Source: Paucilactobacillus vaccinostercus DSM 20634 (GTDB lineage: Bacteria > Bacillota > Bacilli > Lactobacillales > Lactobacillaceae). Taken from it: 64,000 bases of DNA. Shown here one piece after another: positions 55,990 to 64,000 of this stretch. Location: positions 186,001-250,000 of the forward strand of contig NZ_AYYY01000025.1 of assembly GCF_001436295.1 (NCBI RefSeq), written 5' to 3'. A model generated the notes under the pieces. It saw only the letters and a list, made by a program, of their open reading frames with translations. It was not told where the DNA came from and ran no database searches. A program made the translations under genes and the position numbers. The stretch's first letter is position 1. The number at the start of each line of letters is the position of its first letter.

Positions 55990-57285
55990 ATGGAAACAAT
56001 TAAAATTGGGTTAATCGGCCTCGGCACCGTCGGCAGCGGTGTTTTACAAATGGTCGAAAATAACCAAGATAAAATTTCAAACATTACCGGTCGGCAACTC
56101 AGTGTCAAAACAATTGTCGTTAGAAACGTAGCGAAACACCGCGACGATGTCGATACCAGTCGCATCAACCTCACCGACAACCTCGATGACATCGTCAACG
56201 ATCCCGAAATCGGTATCGTAGTCGAAGTGATGGGGGGCATTCATCCCGCCAAGGAAATTATCACCCAACTACTGACCGCCAAGAAACACGTCGTAACTGC
56301 CAATAAGGATTTGATCGCCTCGGCGGGAGAAGAATTAACATCTATTGCCCAGCAAAACCACTGCGACTTGATGTACGAAGCCAGCGTGGCCGGTGGGATT
56401 CCAATCTTACGGACCATCGTCAACAGCTTCTCCGCCGATCAGATTCTCGAAGTGAAGGGGATCGTCAACGGAACCACTAACTACATTTTAACGCAGATGC
56501 AACAAAAAAACTGGAGCTATGCTGACGCCTTACAAAAGGCCCAGGAACTCGGCTTTGCGGAATCTGATCCGACCAATGACGTCGACGGAATCGACGCCGC
56601 CTACAAGATGATTATTTTAAGCCAGTTCTCGTTTGGAACCCACTTAAAACTCAACGAAATGAAGGTCTCCGGTATTCGGCACATGCAATTACTGGATGTT
56701 GAAACCGCCGCATCATTGGGCTACACCATCAAACTATTAGGCATTGCCCGTCGGATCAACGATGGCGTCTTCGCTGAAGTTGGCCCCGTTCTCGTGCCAG
56801 CCGACCATCCCCTCGCAACGATTAACAATGAAAACAACGCCGTCATGGTGACCGGCCAAGCCGTTGGCGAGACCCTCTTCTATGGTCCCGGTGCTGGTGG
56901 CCTACCAACCGCTAACAGTGTCTTAAGCGATATCGTCTCCGTCACCAAAAACATTGTCTTGGGAACCACCGGAAACTCGTTTAACAACTATCAAAATCAA
57001 GCCGACCATGTGAAGGCTGACGAAGTAGTATACCCCTACTACCTTTCATTAGAAATGTTGGATATTCCGGGTCAAATGTTGAAGCTCACCCAGATCATGA
57101 CTAAGATCGGGGCCAGCTTTAGCCAAATCGTTCAGACCAAAAATGATAATCCAACCGACAACCAAACTGCACGGGTCGTAATTATCACTCACGATATGTC
57201 AAAAACCCAGCTGGCAGAATTGAAAGACGCCCTAGAACAAAAGGACACGATCAATCTTCTTGCAGCTTACAAAGTTCTCTCGTAA
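55990..57285 (+). CDS. hom: Homoserine dehydrogenase
   Basis: 431 residues. NAD(P) motif GLIGLGTVGSG at 7-17, catalytic region YEASVAGGIPI near 125-135, GLPTANSVLSDIV near 305, then a C-terminal ACT domain (from about 350) that usually binds threonine for feedback. Converts aspartate semialdehyde to homoserine. ATG at 55990 has GAGGG 8 bases upstream. First gene of hom-thrB. Confidence 0.95.
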   Translation: METIKIGLIGLGTVGSGVLQMVENNQDKISNITGRQLSVKTIVVRNVAKHRDDVDTSRINLTDNLDDIVNDPEIGIVVEVMGGIHPAKEIITQLLTAKKHVVTANKDLIASAGEELTSIAQQNHCDLMYEASVAGGIPILRTIVNSFSADQILEVKGIVNGTTNYILTQMQQKNWSYADALQKAQELGFAESDPTNDVDGIDAAYKMIILSQFSFGTHLKLNEMKVSGIRHMQLLDVETAASLGYTIKLLGIARRINDGVFAEVGPVLVPADHPLATINNENNAVMVTGQAVGETLFYGPGAGGLPTANSVLSDIVSVTKNIVLGTTGNSFNNYQNQADHVKADEVVYPYYLSLEMLDIPGQMLKLTQIMTKIGASFSQIVQTKNDNPTDNQTARVVIITHDMSKTQLAELKDALEQKDTINLLAAYKVLS

Positions 57286-57299
57286 AGGAAGTCATTCAT

Positions 57300-58166
57300 A
57301 TGCAGATTAAAGTACCTGCAACTAGCGCCAACTTGGGACCGGGATTTGACTCCATTGGAATTGCCGTTTCCCTGTACCTGACCATTGACGTGCTCGAAGC
57401 GACCGACCACTGGTTCATTGACCATGATCTGGGTGCCGAGGTTCCTACTGATGAAACCAATATGATTCTGAGTACCGCGCTACAGCTCGCACCAAACTTA
57501 CAGCCCCACGCGTTTAAGATGGTTTCTGAAATTCCTGTAACTCGCGGCCTAGGCAGTAGTTCGGCCGCCATTGTGGCCGGCATTGAAATTGCCAACCAAC
57601 TCGGGCATCTGAACTTAACCGACCAGCAAAAGGTCGAGTTTGCCTGCCAAATTGAAGGCCATCCCGACAACGTGGCTCCCGCTATCTTCGGCGATCTGGT
57701 CATTGGGACCAACGTTGATGACCAATTTGTCGCCATCAAGGCCCAGTTTCCCCGACTCTCGTTTGTCGCCTACATTCCCGACTACGAGCTCAAAACGAGC
57801 GACAGCCGTGGGGTGTTACCAGCACAACTTGATTTTCACGATGCGGTTCATGCCAGCTCAGTGGGAAACACGTTCGTGGCGTCACTATTCACGCAAGATT
57901 ATGCGACCCTCGGTAAGCTCATCGAAGCCGATCAGTTTCACGAACCCTACCGACAACGACTCGTTCCTGAGTTACAACAAATTCGGACGATCGCCCACCA
58001 GACTGGCGCTCTCGCGACCTACTTAAGTGGTGCCGGCCCAACGGTCATGACCATCATCGATGATCAGGCGTTTCCTGCGTTCCAACAGGCCCTGATCGAT
58101 CACGGGTTAACCGCCCAAACCGTTCAGCTCTCCATTGTTACTGATGGCGTTCAGGTATTACCTTAA
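57300..58166 (+). CDS. thrB: Homoserine kinase
   Basis: 288 residues, GHMP kinase. ATP loop VTRGLGSSSAAIVAG at 80-94, N-terminal KVPATSANLGPGFDS at 4-18, and LSGAGPTVMTII near 240. Phosphorylates homoserine for ThrC. It starts 14 bases after hom, with AAAGGAAG. Confidence 0.95.
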   Translation: MQIKVPATSANLGPGFDSIGIAVSLYLTIDVLEATDHWFIDHDLGAEVPTDETNMILSTALQLAPNLQPHAFKMVSEIPVTRGLGSSSAAIVAGIEIANQLGHLNLTDQQKVEFACQIEGHPDNVAPAIFGDLVIGTNVDDQFVAIKAQFPRLSFVAYIPDYELKTSDSRGVLPAQLDFHDAVHASSVGNTFVASLFTQDYATLGKLIEADQFHEPYRQRLVPELQQIRTIAHQTGALATYLSGAGPTVMTIIDDQAFPAFQQALIDHGLTAQTVQLSIVTDGVQVLP

Positions 58167-58170
58167 ACTA

Positions 58171-58213
58171 AAAAAATGTCAGAACCGATATTTCACGGTT
58201 CTGACATTTTTTT
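58171..58213. terminator. Bidirectional terminator
   Basis: AATGTCAGAACCG and CGGTTCTGACATT, 8-base loop, T-runs on both strands, between convergent thrB and the methyltransferase gene. Confidence 0.93.
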
Positions 58214-58961
58214 AGTCTTTACGCGCCACACACCGAATCCGGCGGTAATCGGCCACCCATTGGTGACCGTCCCATAATTCGTCCCGAACCCGCGTGGCTA
58301 AACGAGCTAGGATTTCATCTTGCTCAACGGGTGAAAAGGATGCTAGTTCACTGGCAAAAAACTGACGGGCCCAATTGGCTAGTCCTTGTTCACCAGCCTT
58401 TAACGGTGTCGGCCGCTCAAAGTCATAGCATTTTTCAACAACAAGCCCCGCAACTTGCGCCTGCTGGGTCAACTGGGCAACCGTCGCAAAGTTGAATTTG
58501 GAGTGATACGTGCCGCCATATGCCGCAATGGCCTCACGAAACCCATTTTCGATCGTTGCGATGTTACCGGCCGCACCAAACTCACAAATGAGTTGGCCCC
58601 CTGGTCGCAACGCTTGATAAATTCGGCGTAACAAACGGGGATGGTCTTGAATCCAATGGAAAACGGCGTTGGAAAAGATGACATCCCACCGGTTAACATC
58701 CGTCATTTGTAGACCATCTTCCACCTCAAACTGAATCGTCGGATACGAACGTCGAGCCTGTGCGATCATCGCCGGCGAGCGGTCCGTTCCCTTCACATCA
58801 TCCCCCAATGAATTAAGTTGGGCCGTCAACGTGCCCGTTCCGCAACCCAGATCCAAAATTGCTTGCTTTGGCCGCTGTGGGACAAACGTTAACAATCCCT
58901 TCCCGTATTCGGCCACAAAATCATGTTGCCGATCATAAAGTGTCGCGTTCCATTCTGTCAT
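58212..58961 (-). CDS. SAM-dependent methyltransferase (class I)
   Basis: 249 residues. The SAM motif ILDLGCGTGTLTAQL is near 36-50, followed by KGTDRSPAMIAQAR and a later NAVFHWIQDHPRLLR, resembling trans-aconitate or other small-molecule methyltransferases. ATG at 58961 is chosen for the GAGG 6 bases upstream. It lies 13 bases after the MFS gene, so the two are co-transcribed. Substrate unknown. Confidence 0.85.
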   Translation of the reverse strand: MTEWNATLYDRQHDFVAEYGKGLLTFVPQRPKQAILDLGCGTGTLTAQLNSLGDDVKGTDRSPAMIAQARRSYPTIQFEVEDGLQMTDVNRWDVIFSNAVFHWIQDHPRLLRRIYQALRPGGQLICEFGAAGNIATIENGFREAIAAYGGTYHSKFNFATVAQLTQQAQVAGLVVEKCYDFERPTPLKAGEQGLANWARQFFASELASFSPVEQDEILARLATRVRDELWDGHQWVADYRRIRCVARKD

Positions 58962-58974
58962 TTTACGCCTCGAT

Positions 58975-60270
58975 TTAACCAATATCCTTTTGGTTCGTTT
59001 CATCGCCCAATGACCAGACCACAATTCCGGCAAACAGCGCAATTGCACTAATCGTCCAGAAAATCATGTTCGTCGTGGTCACCTTTAGCATCCAAGCCAC
59101 CACAATCGGCATGGCAACGGTGAACAGTTTAGCGATCCCGTTTGCAATACCAGAACCACGGAACCGGAACGTTGTTGGGAACAGTTCCGCCACGTAAACA
59201 GCGACAACCGCAGCCATCAATACATAGAAGCAGGCAGTCAACAGAAAGCCAATGATGACCACACCAGTCATGGTATCTTGACGAGCATAAAACATTCCGA
59301 AAACGGCGGTCAACAGAAAGGCTGGCACGATCGTCTTCTTCCGGCCAATTCGGTCAACCAGAAAGGCCCCGATGGCACAACCGACTGGCGCCCCGAGCAT
59401 CATCAACGTTGACAGACCCAGTGAACCAGAGATATTAATGCCCCGCTTTAGCAACAAGGTTGGCACCCATGAGGTGAAGGTATACTGACAAATAATAGTT
59501 GCCGAAACCGCCACAATGGCCACAAACAAACTGATTCCGATTGAGTGATGAACCGTCTCCCGCTTCGTTGTCTTGGTATCGGTAAAATCATCGCTACCAT
59601 TGACTTCGAGTTGTTCAATGATCTGCTCTGCTTGGGTTTCCTTCCCGTGGGCCATCAGCCAACGTGGTGATTCTGGAATATCACGCCGGAGATACCACAA
59701 AACGGCGGCCACAATCCCAATTCCAGCAAACATCACCCGCCAACCATAGTGCGGAATGATAAGCGTACAGAGCAACATCGTAATTGGTGCCCCAGAATTC
59801 GCAATTAGTGACACTGCCGCACACCACTTGCCACGGCTGTGAATGGGTGCAAATTCATTGACCATTGAATAGCCGGTCACAATTTCTGAACCCAAGCCGA
59901 TGCTTGAGAACAAACGACAAATGATAAGCATCCACATGTTGGGGGCAAAGGCGGCGAGGAACGTAAAGCCACCAAACAAAAGCAAGTTGATTTGGTAAGC
60001 GACCCGCCGACCCTTGAGATCCCCGATAAACCCGGCCGTTAACGATCCGATAAAGAGGCCTAAAAACCCACTGGATAGAAAGTAGGAGTTCTGGGCGAGA
60101 GTCGACCAACCGGTTTTTAAAACGGTGCTGGCCACGGCACTCGCCATGTAGACGTCGGCGGCGTCCAAAAACATGCCACCGGCAACTAAGGCAAAAATCT
60201 TGTAAAACAATGGTGATTCGTGTGTTCGATCAATTCTTCTCTGCAGTTCTATACCACTTTGCATTTCCAT
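58975..60270 (-). CDS. MFS transporter, sugar porter/NiaP-like
   Basis: 431 residues, 12 spans. DLKGRRVAYQ near 85, PESPRWLMAHGKE near 205 and DRIGRKKTI near 305 place it in the sugar porter-related group, which also includes niacin and aromatic acid carriers. It starts 87 bases after leuD with no terminator, so it may read through from the leu operon. ATG at 60270 follows GAGGG. Substrate cannot be assigned. Confidence 0.83.
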   Translation of the reverse strand: MEMQSGIELQRRIDRTHESPLFYKIFALVAGGMFLDAADVYMASAVASTVLKTGWSTLAQNSYFLSSGFLGLFIGSLTAGFIGDLKGRRVAYQINLLLFGGFTFLAAFAPNMWMLIICRLFSSIGLGSEIVTGYSMVNEFAPIHSRGKWCAAVSLIANSGAPITMLLCTLIIPHYGWRVMFAGIGIVAAVLWYLRRDIPESPRWLMAHGKETQAEQIIEQLEVNGSDDFTDTKTTKRETVHHSIGISLFVAIVAVSATIICQYTFTSWVPTLLLKRGINISGSLGLSTLMMLGAPVGCAIGAFLVDRIGRKKTIVPAFLLTAVFGMFYARQDTMTGVVIIGFLLTACFYVLMAAVVAVYVAELFPTTFRFRGSGIANGIAKLFTVAMPIVVAWMLKVTTTNMIFWTISAIALFAGIVVWSLGDETNQKDIG

Positions 60271-60297
60271 ATTTAGTTACCCTCTTTACTATGTATC

Positions 60298-60319
60298 CGC
60301 GTGATTCCCGTTTCACGCG
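60298..60319. repeat. Perfect inverted repeat between leuD and MFS gene
   Basis: CGCGTGA and TCACGCG around an 8-base centre. No T-run follows on either strand, so it is more likely a protein site or RNA processing hairpin than a terminator. Confidence 0.45.
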
Positions 60320-60357
60320 TCTGTTATTGCCTGTTGATAACGAGTTAGGCTAATGCC

Positions 60358-60942
60358 CTAGTTATAGCTCGGAATCTTAGCTTCGTATGCTTCAATCTGA
60401 TCTTCGTACCCCATTGTAATGGCGATGTCGTCCAGTCCCTTAATGAACTTGTCCTTCCACAGGGGGTCAATCTCAAATGGGAACGTGTAATCCGCGTACC
60501 GGACCTCCTGATTCGGCAGATCGACCGTAATTTTCTCGTCGGGCGCAATGGCGGCCAAGATTTGACGTTGATCTTCCGGCAAGATAATCGCCAAGACCCC
60601 GTTTTTTGTACTGTTCATGTAGAAAATATCGCTATAGCCACCGGCAATGACCACTTTGAAACCAAAATCCTTCAGTGCCCACACCGCGTGTTCCCGTGAT
60701 GAACCACAGCCAAAGTTGTCTCCCGTTACCAAAATTTCGGCACCTTGACGTTCTGGCTTGTTCAAAATGAAATCTGGATTTGGTTTGTTGGGGCCGATGT
60801 AGCGCCAATCGAAGAAGAGATTGCGCCCGTAACCCACCTTCAAAATATTTTTCAAGAACTGCTTAGGAATAATTTGATCCGTATCAATATTTTCCTTCAT
60901 CAAAGGGATGGTGGTACTCGTGACAGTTGTAATAGGTTCCAT
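60358..60942 (-). CDS. leuD: 3-isopropylmalate dehydratase small subunit
   Basis: 194 residues. The LeuD signature [11 protein letters not shown] near 20-31 and [11 protein letters not shown] near 70-80 are present. With LeuC it isomerises 2- to 3-isopropylmalate. The start overlaps the leuC stop by one base (TAATG). Confidence 0.95.
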   Translation of the reverse strand: MEPITTVTSTTIPLMKENIDTDQIIPKQFLKNILKVGYGRNLFFDWRYIGPNKPNPDFILNKPERQGAEILVTGDNFGCGSSREHAVWALKDFGFKVVIAGGYSDIFYMNSTKNGVLAIILPEDQRQILAAIAPDEKITVDLPNQEVRYADYTFPFEIDPLWKDKFIKGLDDIAITMGYEDQIEAYEAKIPSYN

Positions 60943-62315
60943 TAGGCTTCTTCCTTTCTAATATCAACAAAGTGGCCGTTAATTGCGGCATAGGCAACCA
61001 TCGCTGGGCTAGCCAAATGCGTTCTAGAACCGGCACCCTGCCGGCCTTCAAAGTTACGGTTGGAAGTCGACGCACAGTGCATGCCGGCTGGTACTTGATC
61101 GGGGTTCATCCCCAGACAGGCCGAACAGCCTGGTTCACGCCATTCACACCCGGCATCCTTGAAGATTTGATCGATTCCCATCTTCTCGGCCGCCTTCTTA
61201 ACTGCCCGCGATCCGGGAACGACTAGTGCTGTCACCCCATCCGCGATGTGCTGGCCCTTCAAAATATGAGCAGCGATCTTCAAATCTGAGAGGCGACCGT
61301 TCGTACACGATCCAAAGAAAATAAATTGAATCGGGATTTCCGGTGCCGTTTGTCCAGGTTGCAGGCCCACATAATCATAAGCTTTCTGATCATCTGCATT
61401 CTGAACGGCTGGAAAGGCTTGATCCACGGGCACCGCCATGCCCGGGTTCGTTCCCCAAGAAACAAATGGGGCAAGGTCACTAACGTCAAAGTCAATCACC
61501 TTATCAAACGCGTCGGGGCTATCGGTGTAAAACTGTTGCCAATCTTCAATCGCCTGAGCCATGTTCTTTGGTGCGTACTTGCGTCCTGCCACGTAATCGA
61601 AGGTGGTCTGATCGGGCGCGATGTTCATCATCTTGGCGCCCCCTTCAATCCCCATGTTACACAACGTCATGCGTTCTTCCATGCTCATATTTTCAATTGT
61701 GTCACCGTAAAGTTCGGCTGAATAGCCGGTCCCAAAGGCCACCCCTTCACGAGCAATAATTCCCATGATAATGTCCTTGGCGTAGACCCCGTGCGGTAAC
61801 TTTCCGTGAACATGAATGCCCATTGTCTTGGGTTTGGTTTGCCAGATTGTCTGGGTGGCTAAAACGTGTTCCACTTCGCTGGTCCCGATACCAAAGGCAA
61901 TGGAACCAAACGCCCCATGGGTGGCCGTGTGAGAGTCACCACAGACGACTACCATCCCGGGTTGGGTTAACCCTAATTGCGGGCCAATCACGTGAATGAT
62001 CCCCTGATCTTCGTGCCCCATCCCCGCAAGACGAACCCCAAATTCCTTGGCGTTCTTATCCAATGTTTCGATTTGCTTGCGTGAAATGGCATCCTGAACG
62101 TTGAAAATATCAATCGTCGGTACGTTATGGTCCATTGTCGCGAACGTCTTATCCGGACGCCGAACCTGACGATTGTTTTCCCGTAACCCTTCAAATGCCT
62201 GAGGTGACGTCACCTCATGAAGTAAGTGAAGATCCACGTAAATCAATTGTGGTTCACCGGGCTTGCCGGAAATCACGTGTCGGTTCCAAAGTTTATCAAA
62301 CATTGTCTGTTGCAT
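60942..62315 (-). CDS. leuC: 3-isopropylmalate dehydratase large subunit
   Basis: 457 residues. The [4Fe-4S] ligands lie in FGSCTNGR and [17 protein letters not shown] and [13 protein letters not shown] segments are typical of the aconitase family. Complexes with LeuD. ATG at 62315 overlaps the leuB stop (TAATG). Confidence 0.96.
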   Translation of the reverse strand: MQQTMFDKLWNRHVISGKPGEPQLIYVDLHLLHEVTSPQAFEGLRENNRQVRRPDKTFATMDHNVPTIDIFNVQDAISRKQIETLDKNAKEFGVRLAGMGHEDQGIIHVIGPQLGLTQPGMVVVCGDSHTATHGAFGSIAFGIGTSEVEHVLATQTIWQTKPKTMGIHVHGKLPHGVYAKDIIMGIIAREGVAFGTGYSAELYGDTIENMSMEERMTLCNMGIEGGAKMMNIAPDQTTFDYVAGRKYAPKNMAQAIEDWQQFYTDSPDAFDKVIDFDVSDLAPFVSWGTNPGMAVPVDQAFPAVQNADDQKAYDYVGLQPGQTAPEIPIQFIFFGSCTNGRLSDLKIAAHILKGQHIADGVTALVVPGSRAVKKAAEKMGIDQIFKDAGCEWREPGCSACLGMNPDQVPAGMHCASTSNRNFEGRQGAGSRTHLASPAMVAYAAINGHFVDIRKEEA

Positions 62316-63379
62316 TATGCACGCCTGCTTTCTTGAATCGAATTAATAATTGCTTGGGTTACCTCGTCGGTATTGGCATGACCGCCAAGATCGGGAGTCA
62401 TAATTTGCTTGCTGATCGTCTCGTTAATCGCATCGGTAATTTCGGTTGCGAGATCCTGTCGATCAAACGTGTTCGCTAACATCATCGCCACCGATTTAAC
62501 CATCGAGATCGGATCGGCAATCCCTTTACCAGCAATATCGGGTGCGGACCCATGAATTGGTTCATAGAGTGCCGGGCCATCACTGCCTTGGCTCATTGAT
62601 GGAATCGTTCCGAGGGACCCCGTGATTTCAGCTGATTCATCACTGAGAATATCCCCAAAGAGGTTTTCGGTCAGAATCACATCGAACTGATCGGGCGCTG
62701 AAATGATCTTCATCGACGCCGCGTCTACATAGCTGGTATCGTAAGTCACATCTGGATAGTCCCGTGCAATCTCACCGACAATCTCGCGCCAAAACTTGCT
62801 GGTTGCCAGCACGTTGGCCTTGTCGACAAGTGTGACATGATGACGCCGCTTTTGCGCCATTTGAAAGGCAATGTGGGTGATTCGCTGAACCTCTTCTTTG
62901 GTATACCGCATGGTATCAAGCGCGTAATCAGCGTGTTTTTCACGCGGTGTCCCAAAGTAGATGCCACTCGTTAGCTCCCGCACGATGACGAAATCAACGG
63001 GCTTCTCGTTTTTAATCGGTGAATACTGTTGCATCGCGGAACTAATCGCGGTCGGTCGAATATTAGCAAATAGGTTTAATGCCTTCCGAATTTCCAACAG
63101 CCCGGCCTCAGGACGTTTCGGTGCCTGATCCCACTTTGGCCCCCCGATAGCGGCCAGTAAAATGGCATCGCTTTGTTGGCACGTTTCAAGCGTTTGTTGT
63201 GGTAACGGATCACCCGCTTGATCGATTGCCGCCCCCCCAAAGGGCTCTTCATGAATTTTGTATTCAAAGCGCCCCTCTTCGCTGACGGCTTGCAGGACCT
63301 TTAGTCCGGCTGCCATAATTTCGGGACCAATGTAATCACCGGCGAGAACGGCAATTTGAGCTGTTTTGTTTTCTTGCAT
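62315..63379 (-). CDS. leuB: 3-isopropylmalate dehydrogenase
   Basis: 354 residues. [14 protein letters not shown] at 13-26 begins the Rossmann-like half, the substrate Arg pocket is in [13 protein letters not shown], and [19 protein letters not shown] is the Mg/NAD part. Oxidises 3-isopropylmalate to 2-oxoisocaproate. Residue 15 reads DY where most LeuB proteins have DG. It starts one base after the leuA stop, with AAAGGTGG inside leuA. Confidence 0.95.
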   Translation of the reverse strand: MQENKTAQIAVLAGDYIGPEIMAAGLKVLQAVSEEGRFEYKIHEEPFGGAAIDQAGDPLPQQTLETCQQSDAILLAAIGGPKWDQAPKRPEAGLLEIRKALNLFANIRPTAISSAMQQYSPIKNEKPVDFVIVRELTSGIYFGTPREKHADYALDTMRYTKEEVQRITHIAFQMAQKRRHHVTLVDKANVLATSKFWREIVGEIARDYPDVTYDTSYVDAASMKIISAPDQFDVILTENLFGDILSDESAEITGSLGTIPSMSQGSDGPALYEPIHGSAPDIAGKGIADPISMVKSVAMMLANTFDRQDLATEITDAINETISKQIMTPDLGGHANTDEVTQAIINSIQESRRA

Positions 63380-63380
63380 A

Positions 63381-64000
63381 CTATGCGACCACCTTTTTGA
63401 TTTGTTTCATAATTTCACGAAGATCATCTTCGGACACGATTGAAGTATGATCCGCTTTATCCTTAAAGATTGGGAAAATTTCCTTCATTTCTTCACGATC
63501 AACCTTGAAGCCCATTGCGTGAAGCTTGGCCATCACTGCATGGGAACCGGAAAGTTTGCCGAGTGGCAACGTTGTCTTATTGGCCCCCACCGTTTCAGGT
63601 GTCAAAATTTCGTAGGTGTTTGGGTTCTTCAACATCCCGTCTTGGTGAATGCCAGATTCATGTGCGAAGGCGTTTGCGCCAACCACGGCTTTGTTCCGGG
63701 GAACCGGCATGTTCGCATAGTTGCTAATCATGTCACTCGTCATCTTGGTTTCCTTCAAATCAATATTATCTTCCGCGTTGTAATAATCTTTCCGGACGTA
63801 GAGGGCAGCGGCAACTTCTTCCAAGGCGGCGTTACCAGCACGTTCGCCAATTCCGTTGATCGTTCCCTCAATTCGAGTAGCGCCATTTTCAATGGAAGCA
63901 AGGCTGTTCGCAACGGCCATCCCCAAGTCATCGTGGCAGTGAACTGAGAACGTGACGTCATCAAATGATGGAATGTGTTTTTGCATGTATTGGAAGAGTT
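63381..64000 (-). CDS. leuA: 2-isopropylmalate synthase (partial; N-terminus beyond window)
   Basis: The last ~206 residues are visible. [44 protein letters not shown] and [13 protein letters not shown] are hallmarks of the LeuA TIM barrel with its metal ligands. The protein stops 48 or so residues past the HQDG-linked linker, at [16 protein letters not shown], so the C-terminal leucine-binding regulatory domain (about 120-130 residues in full-length LeuA) is absent. The next gene follows in a normal way, so this is not an obvious frameshift. First known gene of the leu unit. Confidence 0.92.
   Translation of the reverse strand, partial: LFQYMQKHIPSFDDVTFSVHCHDDLGMAVANSLASIENGATRIEGTINGIGERAGNAALEEVAAALYVRKDYYNAEDNIDLKETKMTSDMISNYANMPVPRNKAVVGANAFAHESGIHQDGMLKNPNTYEILTPETVGANKTTLPLGKLSGSHAVMAKLHAMGFKVDREEMKEIFPIFKDKADHTSIVSEDDLREIMKQIKKVVA

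Noticed and set aside
57296-57739. 147-codon minus-strand frame
   Set aside because: Antisense shadow of thrB, whose GHMP motifs are intact.
60298-60319. Terminator of the leu operon
   Set aside because: Strong stem but no T-run; listed as an inverted repeat only.

Overview
The window looks like chromosomal DNA of a pentose-using lactobacillus (Lactobacillaceae; Levilactobacillus-, Secundilactobacillus- or Lactiplantibacillus-like). The pointers are Gram-positive style AGGAGG ribosome sites, CcpA-type cre boxes, a complete xylA-xylB-xylT-xylR set with the lactobacillus isoprimeverose genes (xylP, xylQ), PepX and PepI peptidases, and BirA/BioY biotin scavenging. The species cannot be fixed from sequence alone. 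I see no rRNA, tRNA, CRISPR array, insertion sequence or prophage.

Layout: (1) 1-7.7 kb: HelD-like helicase (cut by the left edge), DedA protein, CPA2 antiporter with a TrkA-N domain, histidine phosphatase, HflX GTPase and a TSUP permease. (2) 7.8-9.9 kb: an aminotransferase plus D-2-hydroxyacid dehydrogenase operon. (3) 10-27.3 kb: a large sugar island with xylB, xylA, xylR, alpha-xylosidase xylQ, a second XylR-like ROK regulator, a GH1 6-phospho-beta-glucosidase, a GntR/UTRA regulator, a BglK-like ROK kinase, a XylP-type GPH transporter, a UspA pair, XylT and aldose epimerase. (4) 27.4-31.8 kb: a polar amino acid ABC importer and an aminotransferase. (5) 31.9-36.4 kb: envelope proteins, a Fur-family regulator, guanylate kinase-like and Nudix enzymes, and an amino acid permease. 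(6) 36.5-41.5 kb: potABCD followed closely by a NapA-type antiporter. (7) 41.6-47.2 kb: pepX, birA-bioY, pepI and a HAD phosphatase. (8) 47.3-53.9 kb: an orphan PEPCK-like protein, an ABC-F protein, a VOC protein, an MFS exporter and a BASS transporter with a long leader. (9) 54.4-64 kb: thrC diverging from hom-thrB, then leuA(partial)-leuB-leuC-leuD followed by an MFS permease and a methyltransferase.

The sugar island is the most informative part. Three promoters (xylA, xylQ, xylT) share one geometry: a cre box at or next to the -35 and an AGTTTG...-type XylR operator just downstream of the -10. A GntR palindrome fills the spacer of the GH1 promoter. No PTS gene is present, so the GH1 enzyme, BglK-like kinase and GPH permease may form a proton-symport, kinase and phospho-glycosidase route for a beta-glucoside. 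The other main leads are the AT-rich PEPCK-like orphan at 47.4-49.1 kb, the roughly 350-nt structured leader before the BASS transporter, and a LeuA that stops before the leucine-binding domain.

Many start codons were moved to the in-frame ATG/GTG/TTG that follows a Shine-Dalgarno sequence. All functional names come from motif and family recognition by eye, without database search.
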